A stretch of DNA of 64,000 nt from Gammaproteobacteria bacterium. GTDB taxonomy: Bacteria; Pseudomonadota; Gammaproteobacteria; Pseudomonadales; Pseudomonadaceae. Shown here piece by piece: positions 19,676-28,643 of this stretch. The notes under the pieces were generated by a model that did not search any database, was not told the DNA's origin, and worked only from the letters and a program-made list of their open reading frames with translations. Where the stretch lies: the NCBI GenBank assembly GCA_012728315.1, contig JAAYFI010000026.1:1-64000 (forward strand), given 5' to 3'. The translations under genes and the position numbers were made by a program. Numbering within the stretch: position 1 is the stretch's first letter; each line of letters opens with the position of its first letter.

Positions 19676-19713
19676 GGTTATCAGCTGCAATTTTCAGCTA
19701 ATCTAGGAGCGAT

Positions 19714-20640
19714 ATGGAACTAAAAACTATAGATGAAGCGTACCGCCCACATATTGACCGGATTATTCGGGAATCATCTGGTATCAAGTACGAGGCTATG
19801 TTTCTCGAACCGAATCCTGCCGCATTTGATCCTCATAACGCGATTGAGATGTTTCAGGAAGTGCAATCTGTATATGTTCGCGGGATACTTGAGAGATCGC
19901 ACTTAGCATGCATCACTTCATTGGCCAGGACGTCTCGGTGGCTCTCATCCACTATTCGCTCAGTTGAAGACGGGAATGCGCTATCTTTTTCTAGCTCATT
20001 GCGAGGTTTGCTGGAATCATCATCCGATTCCTTTCATTTGCTGCAGCATCTTTTTGCGACTTTAGAGCCTTCGTGCAAGTACATATATATTGCCCTCAAT
20101 TATCCCAAGGATCTTCAGAGCGGATTTATAAATTTTGAAAGCCTAGAGAACCTCCTTATCCATTATGCTTATGCCAAGCGCTGGAATAAAGGCGAAGAGC
20201 CACCGCCGCAGCACCGTAATAGGTCCAATTCAGAGTATATCCAATGTTTGGAAAACTTTGGTGTTTCTGGGCTTTCGGAGCTTTATTCTGAGCTGTGCCA
20301 GTTGACGCACCCGGCATCGCCGTCAGTTTTTTGCTTTGTAGATGAGAATGAAAGGGAGCTTATCTTTAATCCGAACCGAGATTTGATCGTAATTAACGAT
20401 ATTTTGAATCGGTATCAAAGCTCAATTGTAGGCCTCATTCAATATCCCTTGAATTCGGCGTTAATGGCGCTCGCGTTACTCCATAGGCTGGTACCCGATT
20501 GGCCTGCAATGTCTGATGAAGGTATGAGCACAATCGGTAAGACGGCTAAAATCCTTAGTGATTTCGACAAGTTTTCTAATGAATACCGGCCAGGCACTGG
20601 GATTTCAGGTGCGGAACTTAAATCGGCGAGCGGTCACTGA
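19714..20640 (+). CDS. Cassette 3: 308-aa protein of unknown function
   Basis: ATG after AGGAGCG. Mostly helical; SSSLRGLLESSSDSFHLL and LYSELCQLTHPASPSV resemble the R...E / Y..L...H pattern of DUF5677-like proteins (tentative). Confidence 0.6.
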   Translation: MELKTIDEAYRPHIDRIIRESSGIKYEAMFLEPNPAAFDPHNAIEMFQEVQSVYVRGILERSHLACITSLARTSRWLSSTIRSVEDGNALSFSSSLRGLLESSSDSFHLLQHLFATLEPSCKYIYIALNYPKDLQSGFINFESLENLLIHYAYAKRWNKGEEPPPQHRNRSNSEYIQCLENFGVSGLSELYSELCQLTHPASPSVFCFVDENERELIFNPNRDLIVINDILNRYQSSIVGLIQYPLNSALMALALLHRLVPDWPAMSDEGMSTIGKTAKILSDFDKFSNEYRPGTGISGAELKSASGH

Positions 20641-20649
20641 TAAGCAGTC

Positions 20650-20698
20650 TTCTAACAAGGCCATGCGCGCGACAAGCGCGTGCATGGCGGCGTTAGCA
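20650..20698 (+). other. attC site 3
   Basis: TTCTAACAAGGCCATGCGCGCGACAAGCGCGTGCATGGCGGCGTTAGCA; strong inverted repeat GCCATGCGCGC/GCGCGTGCATGGC. Confidence 0.9.
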
Positions 20699-20717
20699 CC
20701 ATATTAAGGATATAAGT

Positions 20718-21456
20718 TTGAGCCCAAAATCACATACGCTTTTTCATTTTACTAAAACGAACGATGTGTTAAAGATGGTTATAAAAAATGGTTTCTGGCC
20801 TAGATACTGTTTAGAGGATGTTGGGTGGCTTGGTTATCCAGAGTTCGATTTCATTGCTTATCCAATGGTTTGTTTCTGTGATATTCCATTATCTCGTGTT
20901 AATGAGCATGTAAATTTTTACGGTGAATTTGGAATTGGGCTGACAAAAGAATGGGCAAATAGTAACAAACTCACACCTATATTATACGTAGCTCCCAACA
21001 ATAATATTCCCAAAAAATTTAGAGATATCGTTGATTTTACTCATAAAATAGAGGGCGCAGCAAAAGAAGATGCCAAACAAACAGTTCGTTATTTGCTAGC
21101 ACATGCTAAGCCTACTGAAGGGAAAATGGTTATTAGTGGTGAGTTTATCGATAAAGAATTTCATCAGGAGTCAGAGTGGCATTATGTTCCAAAAAATGTA
21201 GAGATTAAAGACTATTTAAAGCGCCCTGAATTTGAAAAATGAAGAAATAATCGAGGTTAATAACAATCTAACTAAACAGTATTGTTCAATTAAATTTACA
21301 CCGAAAGATATAAAATATATTTTTGTAAAAAGTGATTCGGACATACCGAATATTATAAACTTTATACAAACTGAATTAGACTATTTCCCTAGCTCTGATC
21401 TTAAGGTATTAATGTCTCGTGTTACATCACTGGAAAGTATTCGCCGTGATATTTAG
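20718..21456 (+). pseudogene. Cassette 4: AbiGi-like abortive-infection protein, split by a +1 frameshift (track ORFs 20718..21242 and 21232..21456)
   Basis: ORF1 HTLFHFTKTNDVLKMVIKNGFWPRYCLEDVGWL...PMVCFCDIPLSRVNEHVNFYGEFGIGLTKEWANSNKLTPILYV matches the AbiGi pattern. ORF2 IKFTPKDIKYIFVKSDSDIPNIINFI...RVTSLESIRRDI looks like its C-terminus. Removing one A from the GAAAAATGAAG run joins them as ...RPEFENEEIIEV... Confidence 0.7.
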
Positions 21457-21532
21457 TGCTAACAAAGCCAATCACAATCGCCAGAAAGCTGGCTGGACTC
21501 GCTGACGCTCGCCTGTGTTGGCGGCGTTAGGA
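21457..21532 (+). other. attC site 4
   Basis: TGCTAACAAAGCCAATCACAATCGCCAGAAAGCTGGCTGGACTCGCTGACGCTCGCCTGTGTTGGCGGCGTTAGGA (76 bp). Confidence 0.88.
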
Positions 21533-21559
21533 TGTGCAGCCCGCTAGCTAGTAACCATC

Positions 21560-23536
21560 TCAGCGCAGCTGAATACCGCCAGACTCGTTGTGCAGCTGCC
21601 GTAATTGCCGTGAGAGCAGGTTGATATTAGCGCCGGTCGCGTCTAGTTGCTGGCGCTGTTCTGCGCTCATCAGTGTGAGCAGGTGTTGTTCCAGGTCTTC
21701 AGTACTGGTCAGTAACATCTGCTGCCGAGCTGCGGCAATTTTGAGGAATTGCTGTGATTCCTGTGGTTGCGGCAAACCATAACCCTCGCTCAACAGCTCT
21801 CCGGGGCGGCTCAAAAAGCTGCTGCCACTCAGTAGCCCTTGCATCACCTGCGCGGCTTCGGTCAGCTCCGGTGGCGCATCGTTGGAGAGGAAGCGCAGTT
21901 TGAGATCCTGCTGTATGTCCAGCACATGCCGACGCTGAATAGCTTCTTCAAGCACTAGCAAGGCAGCTGTGGAGCGGGTGTTTGCTGCTGCAAACCAGGT
22001 TTGTCGGTTGCTGGCTGGGCTGCTGAGCCAGTCTTCTAAGCGTGCAAAGGGTATTTGTAACTGGCGGCGTAGTACCTCGAACATCTGGTTGTAGCGTTCG
22101 CGGTAGGAGTCGAAGTAGTAGCCTTGGCGTAGCGCTGCCTGACGATCCTGCAATGGTTTCAGGTCAGCCAATCCGCGTGCGTGAAGCAATGCCAGCAGAC
22201 CGGTAGGGGTTTGACTGTCGAGGCTCTGCAGTTGGGGCAAGGCACTGCCGCTGCGCAGTAATTTCAAGGTTTCCACTGCACAGTTGTTGCTCACGAAATA
22301 ATAGGTGCCGTCATAACTCCAGTGCAGGGCAGTGGCCTGTTGAGCCAGCCGCTGACGGGCTTGGGCATCCAGCCGTAGGGGAACCGAGCTGAGACCACGC
22401 AGTTCAAGCTGAGTGTATTCATCCACGACTTTTTGCAGCGGCAGCAGGAACAGGCGGGATGGGTAATTGCCCATTAAACCATCCCAGCTGGATAGCTGCA
22501 CATCATCGACAAAGGCGCGAAAGGACAGCACTAGGTGGTGCTCCAGATCCAGCAGGCAGTCGGGCCCCGGCGTTCGACCCGGAGCACAGATGACCAACCG
22601 CAACATGCTGTGGCCCCAACGGCCCGCCCAGCTTTCATCCGGTTCAGCCAGTAGATAATGCACCTGATAAATACGTTCCGGATCGAGCCAGGCCAGTGCT
22701 GGTTGGTTGCTGTCCAGACTGGTATTTAAATAGGGGAGCTCCGTTGCACATGGCTGGGTGTGGGCGGGAGTCCAAGCAAAATGTGCTTGCAGATAATCAG
22801 CTAAAGCTGGGCGACGGCAAGCGTACTGCGGATCCAGTAGAAAATACTCTAGATTGACCGCCAAAAACTCCTGTGGGTTGTGGAGTTCGTAGGTGTCTGG
22901 GCTGCGCAGGTGTTGGAAGTTGTCTGAGTCGCGTAGCCCGCGTTTGCCGACCTGCTGCTGCCAGCCAGCCAGATCCTGCCAATGGGGTGCGTCGCTAAGG
23001 GTAAATTGCCTGTTGGTCTGGCCTCGGCACTCGCTGGGCAGGCCGATATGACCTTGGACGCGTTCGCGACTACGGCAGTACTGCAGCAGTGAGCGCTCAT
23101 CGGCTAGCCAGAAAAGCCCGCGGTCATACAGGTGCGCGAGTTCATGAATGAGTGTCGCTTTGAGCTCTGAGCGTAGAGTGGGGTGTTGGCGACTGGGGAT
23201 ATTCTGGGTGTCGCTTGCGGAGAGAAGATCCGGCAGCCAGCGTTGATTCAGCGTGATTTTTCCGCCTGGGCTGGCACGGCCGATCACGTTATCCGGCAGA
23301 CGCTGGCTCCAGCTGACCGATACTGTCTGATTCAGTTGCTCGACCATCCTTGGCGGCAAGACTGTAAACACCTCATCCAGCAATTGCTGGGAGGCGTGCA
23401 GTTGATCTTCTGTTAGTTGCTGCTGCTCAAGCTGTAAGCGCAGAGCCGCCTGTACAGGCAAGACTGTTAGCAGCAAGAGGCTGAAGAGCAGTGCATAGGT
23501 GGATAGCCTCTGCTGTTTCCATCCACGGTGACTCAA
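21560..23536 (-). CDS. DUF4105 / Lnb N-terminal periplasmic domain-containing protein
   Basis: Signal peptide, ELKATLIHELAHLYDRG, ESWAGRWGHSMLRLVICAPG, YDGTYYFVSNNCAVETLKLL. Confidence 0.8.
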   Translation of the reverse strand: MSHRGWKQQRLSTYALLFSLLLLTVLPVQAALRLQLEQQQLTEDQLHASQQLLDEVFTVLPPRMVEQLNQTVSVSWSQRLPDNVIGRASPGGKITLNQRWLPDLLSASDTQNIPSRQHPTLRSELKATLIHELAHLYDRGLFWLADERSLLQYCRSRERVQGHIGLPSECRGQTNRQFTLSDAPHWQDLAGWQQQVGKRGLRDSDNFQHLRSPDTYELHNPQEFLAVNLEYFLLDPQYACRRPALADYLQAHFAWTPAHTQPCATELPYLNTSLDSNQPALAWLDPERIYQVHYLLAEPDESWAGRWGHSMLRLVICAPGRTPGPDCLLDLEHHLVLSFRAFVDDVQLSSWDGLMGNYPSRLFLLPLQKVVDEYTQLELRGLSSVPLRLDAQARQRLAQQATALHWSYDGTYYFVSNNCAVETLKLLRSGSALPQLQSLDSQTPTGLLALLHARGLADLKPLQDRQAALRQGYYFDSYRERYNQMFEVLRRQLQIPFARLEDWLSSPASNRQTWFAAANTRSTAALLVLEEAIQRRHVLDIQQDLKLRFLSNDAPPELTEAAQVMQGLLSGSSFLSRPGELLSEGYGLPQPQESQQFLKIAAARQQMLLTSTEDLEQHLLTLMSAEQRQQLDATGANINLLSRQLRQLHNESGGIQLR

Positions 23537-23850
23537 AGAGCGAGGATAGCCTCGGCCAGTTGCATGTCAGTCGCCTCAAGAGTAGGCAGCTGTTGACGAA
23601 TGTGGTTCAGGGCGGCTTCAAGGTTCACACCACGCAACTCACCGGCACTACCGACAAAACTGGCGGCATCACCTTTGGCGGCAAGGATAACCTTGTCCTT
23701 GCCAATGCTCGACGTAGCGTCGCTGGTGCTCTCGGACGTATTGGCTAATGAGCTGCCAATGGTGTCAGTGGTGGCAATAAAACTACTCGCTGATACAGCG
23801 CCGGCGAAGCTCAATAGACCCGCTGCGATGAAAAGAGAAATGCGCTGCAT
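23533..23850 (-). CDS. DUF2388 domain-containing small exported protein
   Basis: Signal peptide then SSFIATTDTIGSSLANTSESTSDATSSIGKDKVILAAKGDAASFVGSAGELRGVNLEAAL. Confidence 0.8.
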   Translation of the reverse strand: MQRISLFIAAGLLSFAGAVSASSFIATTDTIGSSLANTSESTSDATSSIGKDKVILAAKGDAASFVGSAGELRGVNLEAALNHIRQQLPTLEATDMQLAEAILAL

Positions 23851-23869
23851 AAAAGTATCCTTATAGAAG

Positions 23870-24073
23870 GTGCATACAATAAAAACTCGGCGATCCGAGA
23901 CTGTTCGTGCTCATAATATCAGTCTGATCAGACCGCTACCAACGTTACCTGCTGGGCGACAGCATTATTATTGCAAGGACTGCGGTCAGATAAGTACGAC
24001 GTCAGAACAGGTCGCGGTATTGATACAGCACCAAGGGTTGAGTGGGGCAGGCTGCGATTACTGCGGATGCTGA
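23870..24073 (+). CDS. Possible small zinc-ribbon protein
   Basis: 67 aa with HYYCKDCGQ...CDYCGC (two CxxC knuckles), divergent from the DUF2388 gene; no clear RBS. Confidence 0.3.
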   Translation: MHTIKTRRSETVRAHNISLIRPLPTLPAGRQHYYCKDCGQISTTSEQVAVLIQHQGLSGAGCDYCGC

Positions 24074-24283
24074 CTGTTAAAACCAAGCGTAAAACGCTTC
24101 CATACACCAATCGTTCTTGCATGATGCTCGTCAGATAGACTCAGTAGCGAATGTGTGTGAAGTGACAGAGTTTTGCTCGAGTTAAAAATGTATGTTTCTT
24201 GATGGCTGACAAGGTAAATGTCCTACTAATTAACTAGGATAAGTGCCGAGCAATTTAAAAGAGTTTGCACATCAGGAGCCAGT

Positions 24284-24847
24284 ATGACCGACCTACATCG
24301 CCGCTATGGTTTAACTGCTGCACATAGTGAAGTGGTGCTCGCCAGTGAGCTTATTCAGCCGTGCGCCACTTTAGATATGGGCTGCTCGAATGGCCGTAAT
24401 GCCTTATTTTTAAGCCAGCTTGGTTTTCAAGTGACGGCAGTGGATAACAATCCCAGCGCGATCGGCGCACTGCAAAGCATTGTCGAGCAGGAAGGTATCA
24501 GCAATCTGCAGGCGCGCGTCTACGATATTAATGCTGCGGCTTTAGACGGTTCTTATGGCTTTATTGCTTGCACTGTCACCTTGATGTTTCTTGACCCTGC
24601 GCGGGTGGCTGAGGTGATTGCTGACATGCAGCGCAGCACGCTAGCCGGTGGTTACAACCTGATTGTGTGTGCCATGAGTACCGCTGCACATCCTTGCCCA
24701 GCGAGTTTCCCATTTACCTTTGACCAAGGCCAGCTCAGTGCTGCTTATGCCGGCTGGGAGGTGCTAAAATACAACGAGGATATCGGCACGATGCACAACG
24801 GTATGCAGATGCAATTTGCAACTTTACTGGCGCGTAAGCCTGAATAA
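24284..24847 (+). CDS. tehB: TehB-like tellurite-resistance / SAM-dependent methyltransferase
   Basis: TLDMGCSNGRNALFLSQLGFQVTAVDNNPSAI...YDINAAALDGSYGFIACTVTLMFLDP. Confidence 0.85.
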   Translation: MTDLHRRYGLTAAHSEVVLASELIQPCATLDMGCSNGRNALFLSQLGFQVTAVDNNPSAIGALQSIVEQEGISNLQARVYDINAAALDGSYGFIACTVTLMFLDPARVAEVIADMQRSTLAGGYNLIVCAMSTAAHPCPASFPFTFDQGQLSAAYAGWEVLKYNEDIGTMHNGMQMQFATLLARKPE

Positions 24848-24868
24848 ATAACCCGCCGCGTGGGGATT

Positions 24869-25015
24869 ACCGACTCCTTGAGGTTTGAAGTGGCGCCCTT
24901 TGGTATACGAGTGCACTCCGTGCTGGCGGGTTTGTTTGAAACCAATTGTGTAAAAAAGGGCTGGTTGCCAACAGCAAGACCACCAGTGACGCCTCACCTT
25001 ATAAAGCGCTCGTAG
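24869..25015 (+). pseudogene. Short-chain dehydrogenase (SDR) internal/C-terminal remnant
   Basis: Frame TDSLRFEVAPFGIRVHSVLAGLFETNCVKKGWLPTARPPVTPHLIKRS*; resembles SDR 'SLRLELAPFGIRV..V.PG...T' but has no N-terminal half. Confidence 0.6.
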
Positions 25016-25144
25016 CCCACTTCCATTTACATAGTATTCGATAATCCGTATATTCGTTTTTTCATATATATGGTTTAGCGTATAAGCTCCTCTGCTTGCC
25101 GCTTAATCTTGGTTTCACTACCTGGCTCTAGAAGGACTTTCTGC

Positions 25145-25495
25145 ATGCAGCTGTCGCCCACTGAGGTTTTTAAAAGTCTCGCCGATGATACGCGGCTGCG
25201 GATTGCACTATTAATTGCCAGTGCAGGTGAGCTTTGTGTGTGCGAGTTGAGCGAAAGCCTGCAGGAAAGTCAGCCAAAGATTTCCCGGCACTTATCCTTA
25301 TTGCGTACTGCAGGTGTATTGCTGGATCGCCGCCAAGGGCAGTGGGTGTATTACCGTTTGCATCCGCAACTGCCGGCTTGGGTGCTGAGCATTCTGCAGC
25401 AAACGTTAGTGGCTAATCAGCAATGGCTGGCGGATGATCTACGGCGCTTGCAGGCGATGCCGCGCGGCTCGCAAAACCAACCTGTATGTAACTAA
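25145..25495 (+). CDS. arsR: ArsR/SmtB family arsenic-responsive repressor
   Basis: MQLSPTEVFKSLADDTRLRIALLIASAGELCVCELSESLQESQPKISRHLSLLRTAGVLLDRRQGQWVYYRL; ELCVCEL metal-binding motif. Confidence 0.93.
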   Translation: MQLSPTEVFKSLADDTRLRIALLIASAGELCVCELSESLQESQPKISRHLSLLRTAGVLLDRRQGQWVYYRLHPQLPAWVLSILQQTLVANQQWLADDLRRLQAMPRGSQNQPVCN

Positions 25496-25522
25496 ACCCT
25501 TTTAACTGTTTCCACGGACTGA

Positions 25523-26815
25523 GTGTTGCTCATGCTGATCGCGTTGCTGATTTTTCTGATTACGATTGTTCTAGTTATTTGGCAGCCGCGCGGGCTGGGG
25601 GTCGGTTGGAGTGCTTCTTTTGGTGCGCTGCTGGCGTTGCTCAGCGGTGTAGTTGAGTTGGCGGATATTGCCTTGGTTTGGCAAATTGTCTGGAATGCCA
25701 CAGCAACCTTTATCGCCATTATTATTATCAGTTTGCTGCTCGATGAAGCCGGTTTCTTTGAGTGGGCGGCCTTGCATGTGGCGCGTTGGGGCGGCGGCAG
25801 TGGGCGCAAATTGTTTGCCTTTATTGTGTTGCTGGGCGCTGCGGTGTCGGCGTTATTTGCCAATGATGGTGCTGCGTTAATTATCACGCCCATTGTGATG
25901 ACCATGCTGTTGGCGCTGCGATTTTCTCCGGCGGCCACCTTGGCGTTTGTCATGGCTGCAGGCTTTATTGCCGATACCGCCAGCTTGCCCTTTGTGGTAT
26001 CGAATCTGGTCAATATCGTTTCTGCGGATTACTTTAATCTCAGTTTTAATCAGTACGCAGCGGTTATGGTACCGGTGAACTTTGTCAGTATTGCTGCCAG
26101 TTTGGCAATGTTGCTGTGGTTTTTTCGTAAAGATGTGCCGGCCACTTATGCCCTGAATGAACTGAAACAACCCAAAGAAGCGATCCGTGATCATGCTACT
26201 TTTGTGGCGGGTTGGTGGGTGCTGGGCTTATTGCTGTTGGGTTTCTTTGTGATTGAGCCACTGGGTGTGCCGATCAGTGTGATTGCTGCGGTGTGTGCCG
26301 TATTACTGTATTTAATCGCTGCCCGTGGTCAGGTGATTGGCACCACTCAAGTGCTGCAGGAAGCACCTTGGCAAGTAGTGGTATTTTCGTTAGGGATGTA
26401 TCTGGTGGTCTACGGTTTAAAAAATGCCGGACTCACCGACTATATTGCCCAACTGTTAAATATCTTTGCCGAGCAGGGCTTGTGGGCGGCCACTCTGGGT
26501 GCCGGTCTGCTCACTGCTTTGTTGTCCTCCATAATGAATAACATGCCGACAGTGTTGGTCGGAGCCTTGTCGATTGATGCAGCGAATGTTGATGGCGTGA
26601 TTCAGCAGGCAATGGTGTATGCCAATGTGATCGGTGCCGACTTGGGGCCGAAAATCACCCCAATTGGTAGCTTGGCCACTTTGCTGTGGCTGCATGTGTT
26701 GGCACGTAAAAACATTAAAATCAGCTGGGGTTACTATTTTAAGGTCGGTGTGGTGCTGACGCTGCCGGTGTTGCTGGTGACTCTCAGCGCCTTAGCGATT
26801 CGCCTAAGTTTTTAA
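25523..26815 (+). CDS. arsB: ArsB arsenite/antimonite efflux transporter
   Basis: Ion-transporter superfamily protein; [18 protein letters not shown]...[20 protein letters not shown]...[11 protein letters not shown]...[21 protein letters not shown]. Confidence 0.95.
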   Translation: MLLMLIALLIFLITIVLVIWQPRGLGVGWSASFGALLALLSGVVELADIALVWQIVWNATATFIAIIIISLLLDEAGFFEWAALHVARWGGGSGRKLFAFIVLLGAAVSALFANDGAALIITPIVMTMLLALRFSPAATLAFVMAAGFIADTASLPFVVSNLVNIVSADYFNLSFNQYAAVMVPVNFVSIAASLAMLLWFFRKDVPATYALNELKQPKEAIRDHATFVAGWWVLGLLLLGFFVIEPLGVPISVIAAVCAVLLYLIAARGQVIGTTQVLQEAPWQVVVFSLGMYLVVYGLKNAGLTDYIAQLLNIFAEQGLWAATLGAGLLTALLSSIMNNMPTVLVGALSIDAANVDGVIQQAMVYANVIGADLGPKITPIGSLATLLWLHVLARKNIKISWGYYFKVGVVLTLPVLLVTLSALAIRLSF

Positions 26816-26830
26816 TGAAAGGAGTGCGTT

Positions 26831-27301
26831 TTGAAGGTTTTATTTATGTGCACGCACAACAGTTGTCGCAGCATTTTATCAGAGGCGCTATTTAATCATT
26901 TGGCACCAGCCGGCTTTTTGGCTGTCAGCTCTGGCAGTCATCCCAGTGGTCGAGTGAATCCTCGAGCCTTGCAAACCCTGGCAGCTGCTGGAATTGCGAC
27001 TGCAGGTTTAAACAGTAAAGCTTCAGATGCTTTTGCACAGAATCCACCGGATATCGTGATTACTGTCTGTGATAACGCGGCGGGTGAGGCGTGCCCCTTG
27101 TATTTTGGTACGGCGTTGAAAGCGCACTGGGGGTTAGTTGATCCATCTGCGCTGACCGGTTCTGAGGCCGAGATACAAACCGCCTTTGATCAGTGTCTCG
27201 CGAAGATTGCCGAACGGCTACAAGCATTTTTTGCTTTACCGCTTGCGACTTTAAAGGGCGCTGAGTTAAGCATCGAGTTGGACCGTATCGGTCGGTTGTA
27301 A
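26831..27301 (+). CDS. arsC: Arsenate reductase (low-MW phosphatase type)
   Basis: MKVLFMCTHNSCRSILSEALFNHL...SSGSHPSGRVNPRAL...VITVCDNAAGEACP. TTG start. Confidence 0.92.
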   Translation: MKVLFMCTHNSCRSILSEALFNHLAPAGFLAVSSGSHPSGRVNPRALQTLAAAGIATAGLNSKASDAFAQNPPDIVITVCDNAAGEACPLYFGTALKAHWGLVDPSALTGSEAEIQTAFDQCLAKIAERLQAFFALPLATLKGAELSIELDRIGRL

Positions 27302-27337
27302 CAGTGATTAATAACAAGATTAGAAGAGCACACTCTT

Positions 27338-28051
27338 ATGTACGAAGATTTACCTAATATCAGCGCTGACTCATTGAGTATTCCAGCGCTGGAACAGTTA
27401 CAACCAGCACAGCAGTCTGCGCATAAGCCGCGTATTTTATTGTTATACGGCTCTACGCGTCAGCGCTCTTTTAGCCGTTTAGTGGTGCAAGAAGCAGCGC
27501 GTTTGCTAGAAACCTTTGGTGCAGAAACTCGTATCTTTAATTCATCTGGCTTGCCTTTGCCGGATGATGTTGAGCCAACCCACCCTAAAGTGGCTGAACT
27601 ACGTGAGTTGATGCAGTGGTCGGAAGGTCAGGTCTGGTGTTCGCCGGAGCGGCATGGTGCTATGAGTGCGGTATTTAAAGCACAGATTGATTGGGTGCCG
27701 TTGAGTATGGGCGCGGTGCGTCCGACTCAAGGTAAAACCTTAGCCGTGATGCAGGTCTGTGGTGGTTCGCAGTCCTTTAATGTGGTCAATCAACTGCGGG
27801 TGTTGGGGCGCTGGATGCGCATGTTTACCATCCCCAATCAGTCTTCAGTGCCGAAAGCCTTTACTGAGTTTGATGACAACGACCGTATGCAGCCGTCGCC
27901 CTATTACGATCGCATTGTTGATGTGATGGAAGAGCTGGTGAAGTTCACCTTATTGTTACGCGACCGTCAGGATTACCTGGTGGACCGTTATTCAGAGCGT
28001 AAAGAAAGTGCAGAAGAATTATCGACGCGGGTCAATCAGCGTTCGATTTGA
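27338..28051 (+). CDS. arsH: Arsenical resistance flavoprotein ArsH
   Basis: [46 protein letters not shown]...[23 protein letters not shown]-type motif. Confidence 0.96.
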   Translation: MYEDLPNISADSLSIPALEQLQPAQQSAHKPRILLLYGSTRQRSFSRLVVQEAARLLETFGAETRIFNSSGLPLPDDVEPTHPKVAELRELMQWSEGQVWCSPERHGAMSAVFKAQIDWVPLSMGAVRPTQGKTLAVMQVCGGSQSFNVVNQLRVLGRWMRMFTIPNQSSVPKAFTEFDDNDRMQPSPYYDRIVDVMEELVKFTLLLRDRQDYLVDRYSERKESAEELSTRVNQRSI

Positions 28052-28181
28052 TCGGTGCGCTGCATAATTACGCGCAATAGGCACTGGTGTTACTGCTATG
28101 CTGTTTGGTAGATAAGATGTTTCTGTATGGGTTTTGGCGGCATGCAGCAGGGCTGGCAAATAGATTTAAAAAGCGAGGTTT

Positions 28182-28643
28182 ATGATGAAATTAGCGGAAG
28201 CATTGATTCTGCGCGCAGATTATCAAAAGCGTGCAGCGCAGTTGCGCCAGCGCATTGTCAGCAATGCCAAAGTACAAGAAGGTGAAGAGCCAGCGGAGAA
28301 TCCGCAACGTCTGCTTAAGGAGTTTGAGCAGCTGGCGGAAGGTACTTTTGATCTGATCAAGCGTATCAATAAAACCAATATCAACACTCAGTTTGACGCC
28401 GAGCGCAGCTTAACCGATGCCTTAGCTGAGCGTGATATTTTGGCTGCACGGCGCAAGGTGTATGCTGATCTGGTTGAAGCCGCTTCAGCCTCGCAAGACC
28501 GTTACAGCCGATCAGAAATTAAGTTTGAAAGCACCGTTAGTGTCAAAGAGATACAAAAACAGGTGGATGCTTTAGCCAAAGCCTACCGCGAGTTGGATAC
28601 GGCAATTCAAGGATTGAACTGGAGTACAGACTTAGTAAGCTAG
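28182..28643 (+). CDS. DIP1984 family protein
   Basis: MMKLAEALILRADYQKRAAQLRQRIVSNAKVQEGEEPAENP...INKTNINTQF...LDTAIQGLNWSTDL. Confidence 0.85.
   Translation: MMKLAEALILRADYQKRAAQLRQRIVSNAKVQEGEEPAENPQRLLKEFEQLAEGTFDLIKRINKTNINTQFDAERSLTDALAERDILAARRKVYADLVEAASASQDRYSRSEIKFESTVSVKEIQKQVDALAKAYRELDTAIQGLNWSTDLVS

Larger units (their letters stand above)
18169..21532 (+). mobile_element. Array of four integron gene cassettes with attC sites and no integrase in the window (CALIN-like)
   Basis: Four attC-like elements ending in GTTAGRN. Each cassette-start GTTRRRY (GTTAGAA, GTTAGGC, GTTAGAA, GTTAGCA) is complementary to the R'' at the end of the same cassette (TTTTAAC with one mismatch, GCCTAAC, TTCTAAC, TGCTAAC). 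All CDSs point the same way. Confidence 0.9.

Noticed and set aside
21232-21456. 74-aa ORF as an independent antitoxin-like gene
   Set aside because: Its sequence reads as the C-terminal continuation of the AbiGi-like protein, and a one-base change fuses the frames; no separate RBS is convincing.
25020-25100. ArsR operator in the AT-rich region before arsR
   Set aside because: The sequence has A/T-rich partial symmetry, but I could not match it confidently to a defined ArsR operator.
25492-26013. 173-aa minus-strand ORF antisense to arsB
   Set aside because: Ala/Asn/Thr-rich composition reflects reverse reading of a hydrophobic transporter gene.
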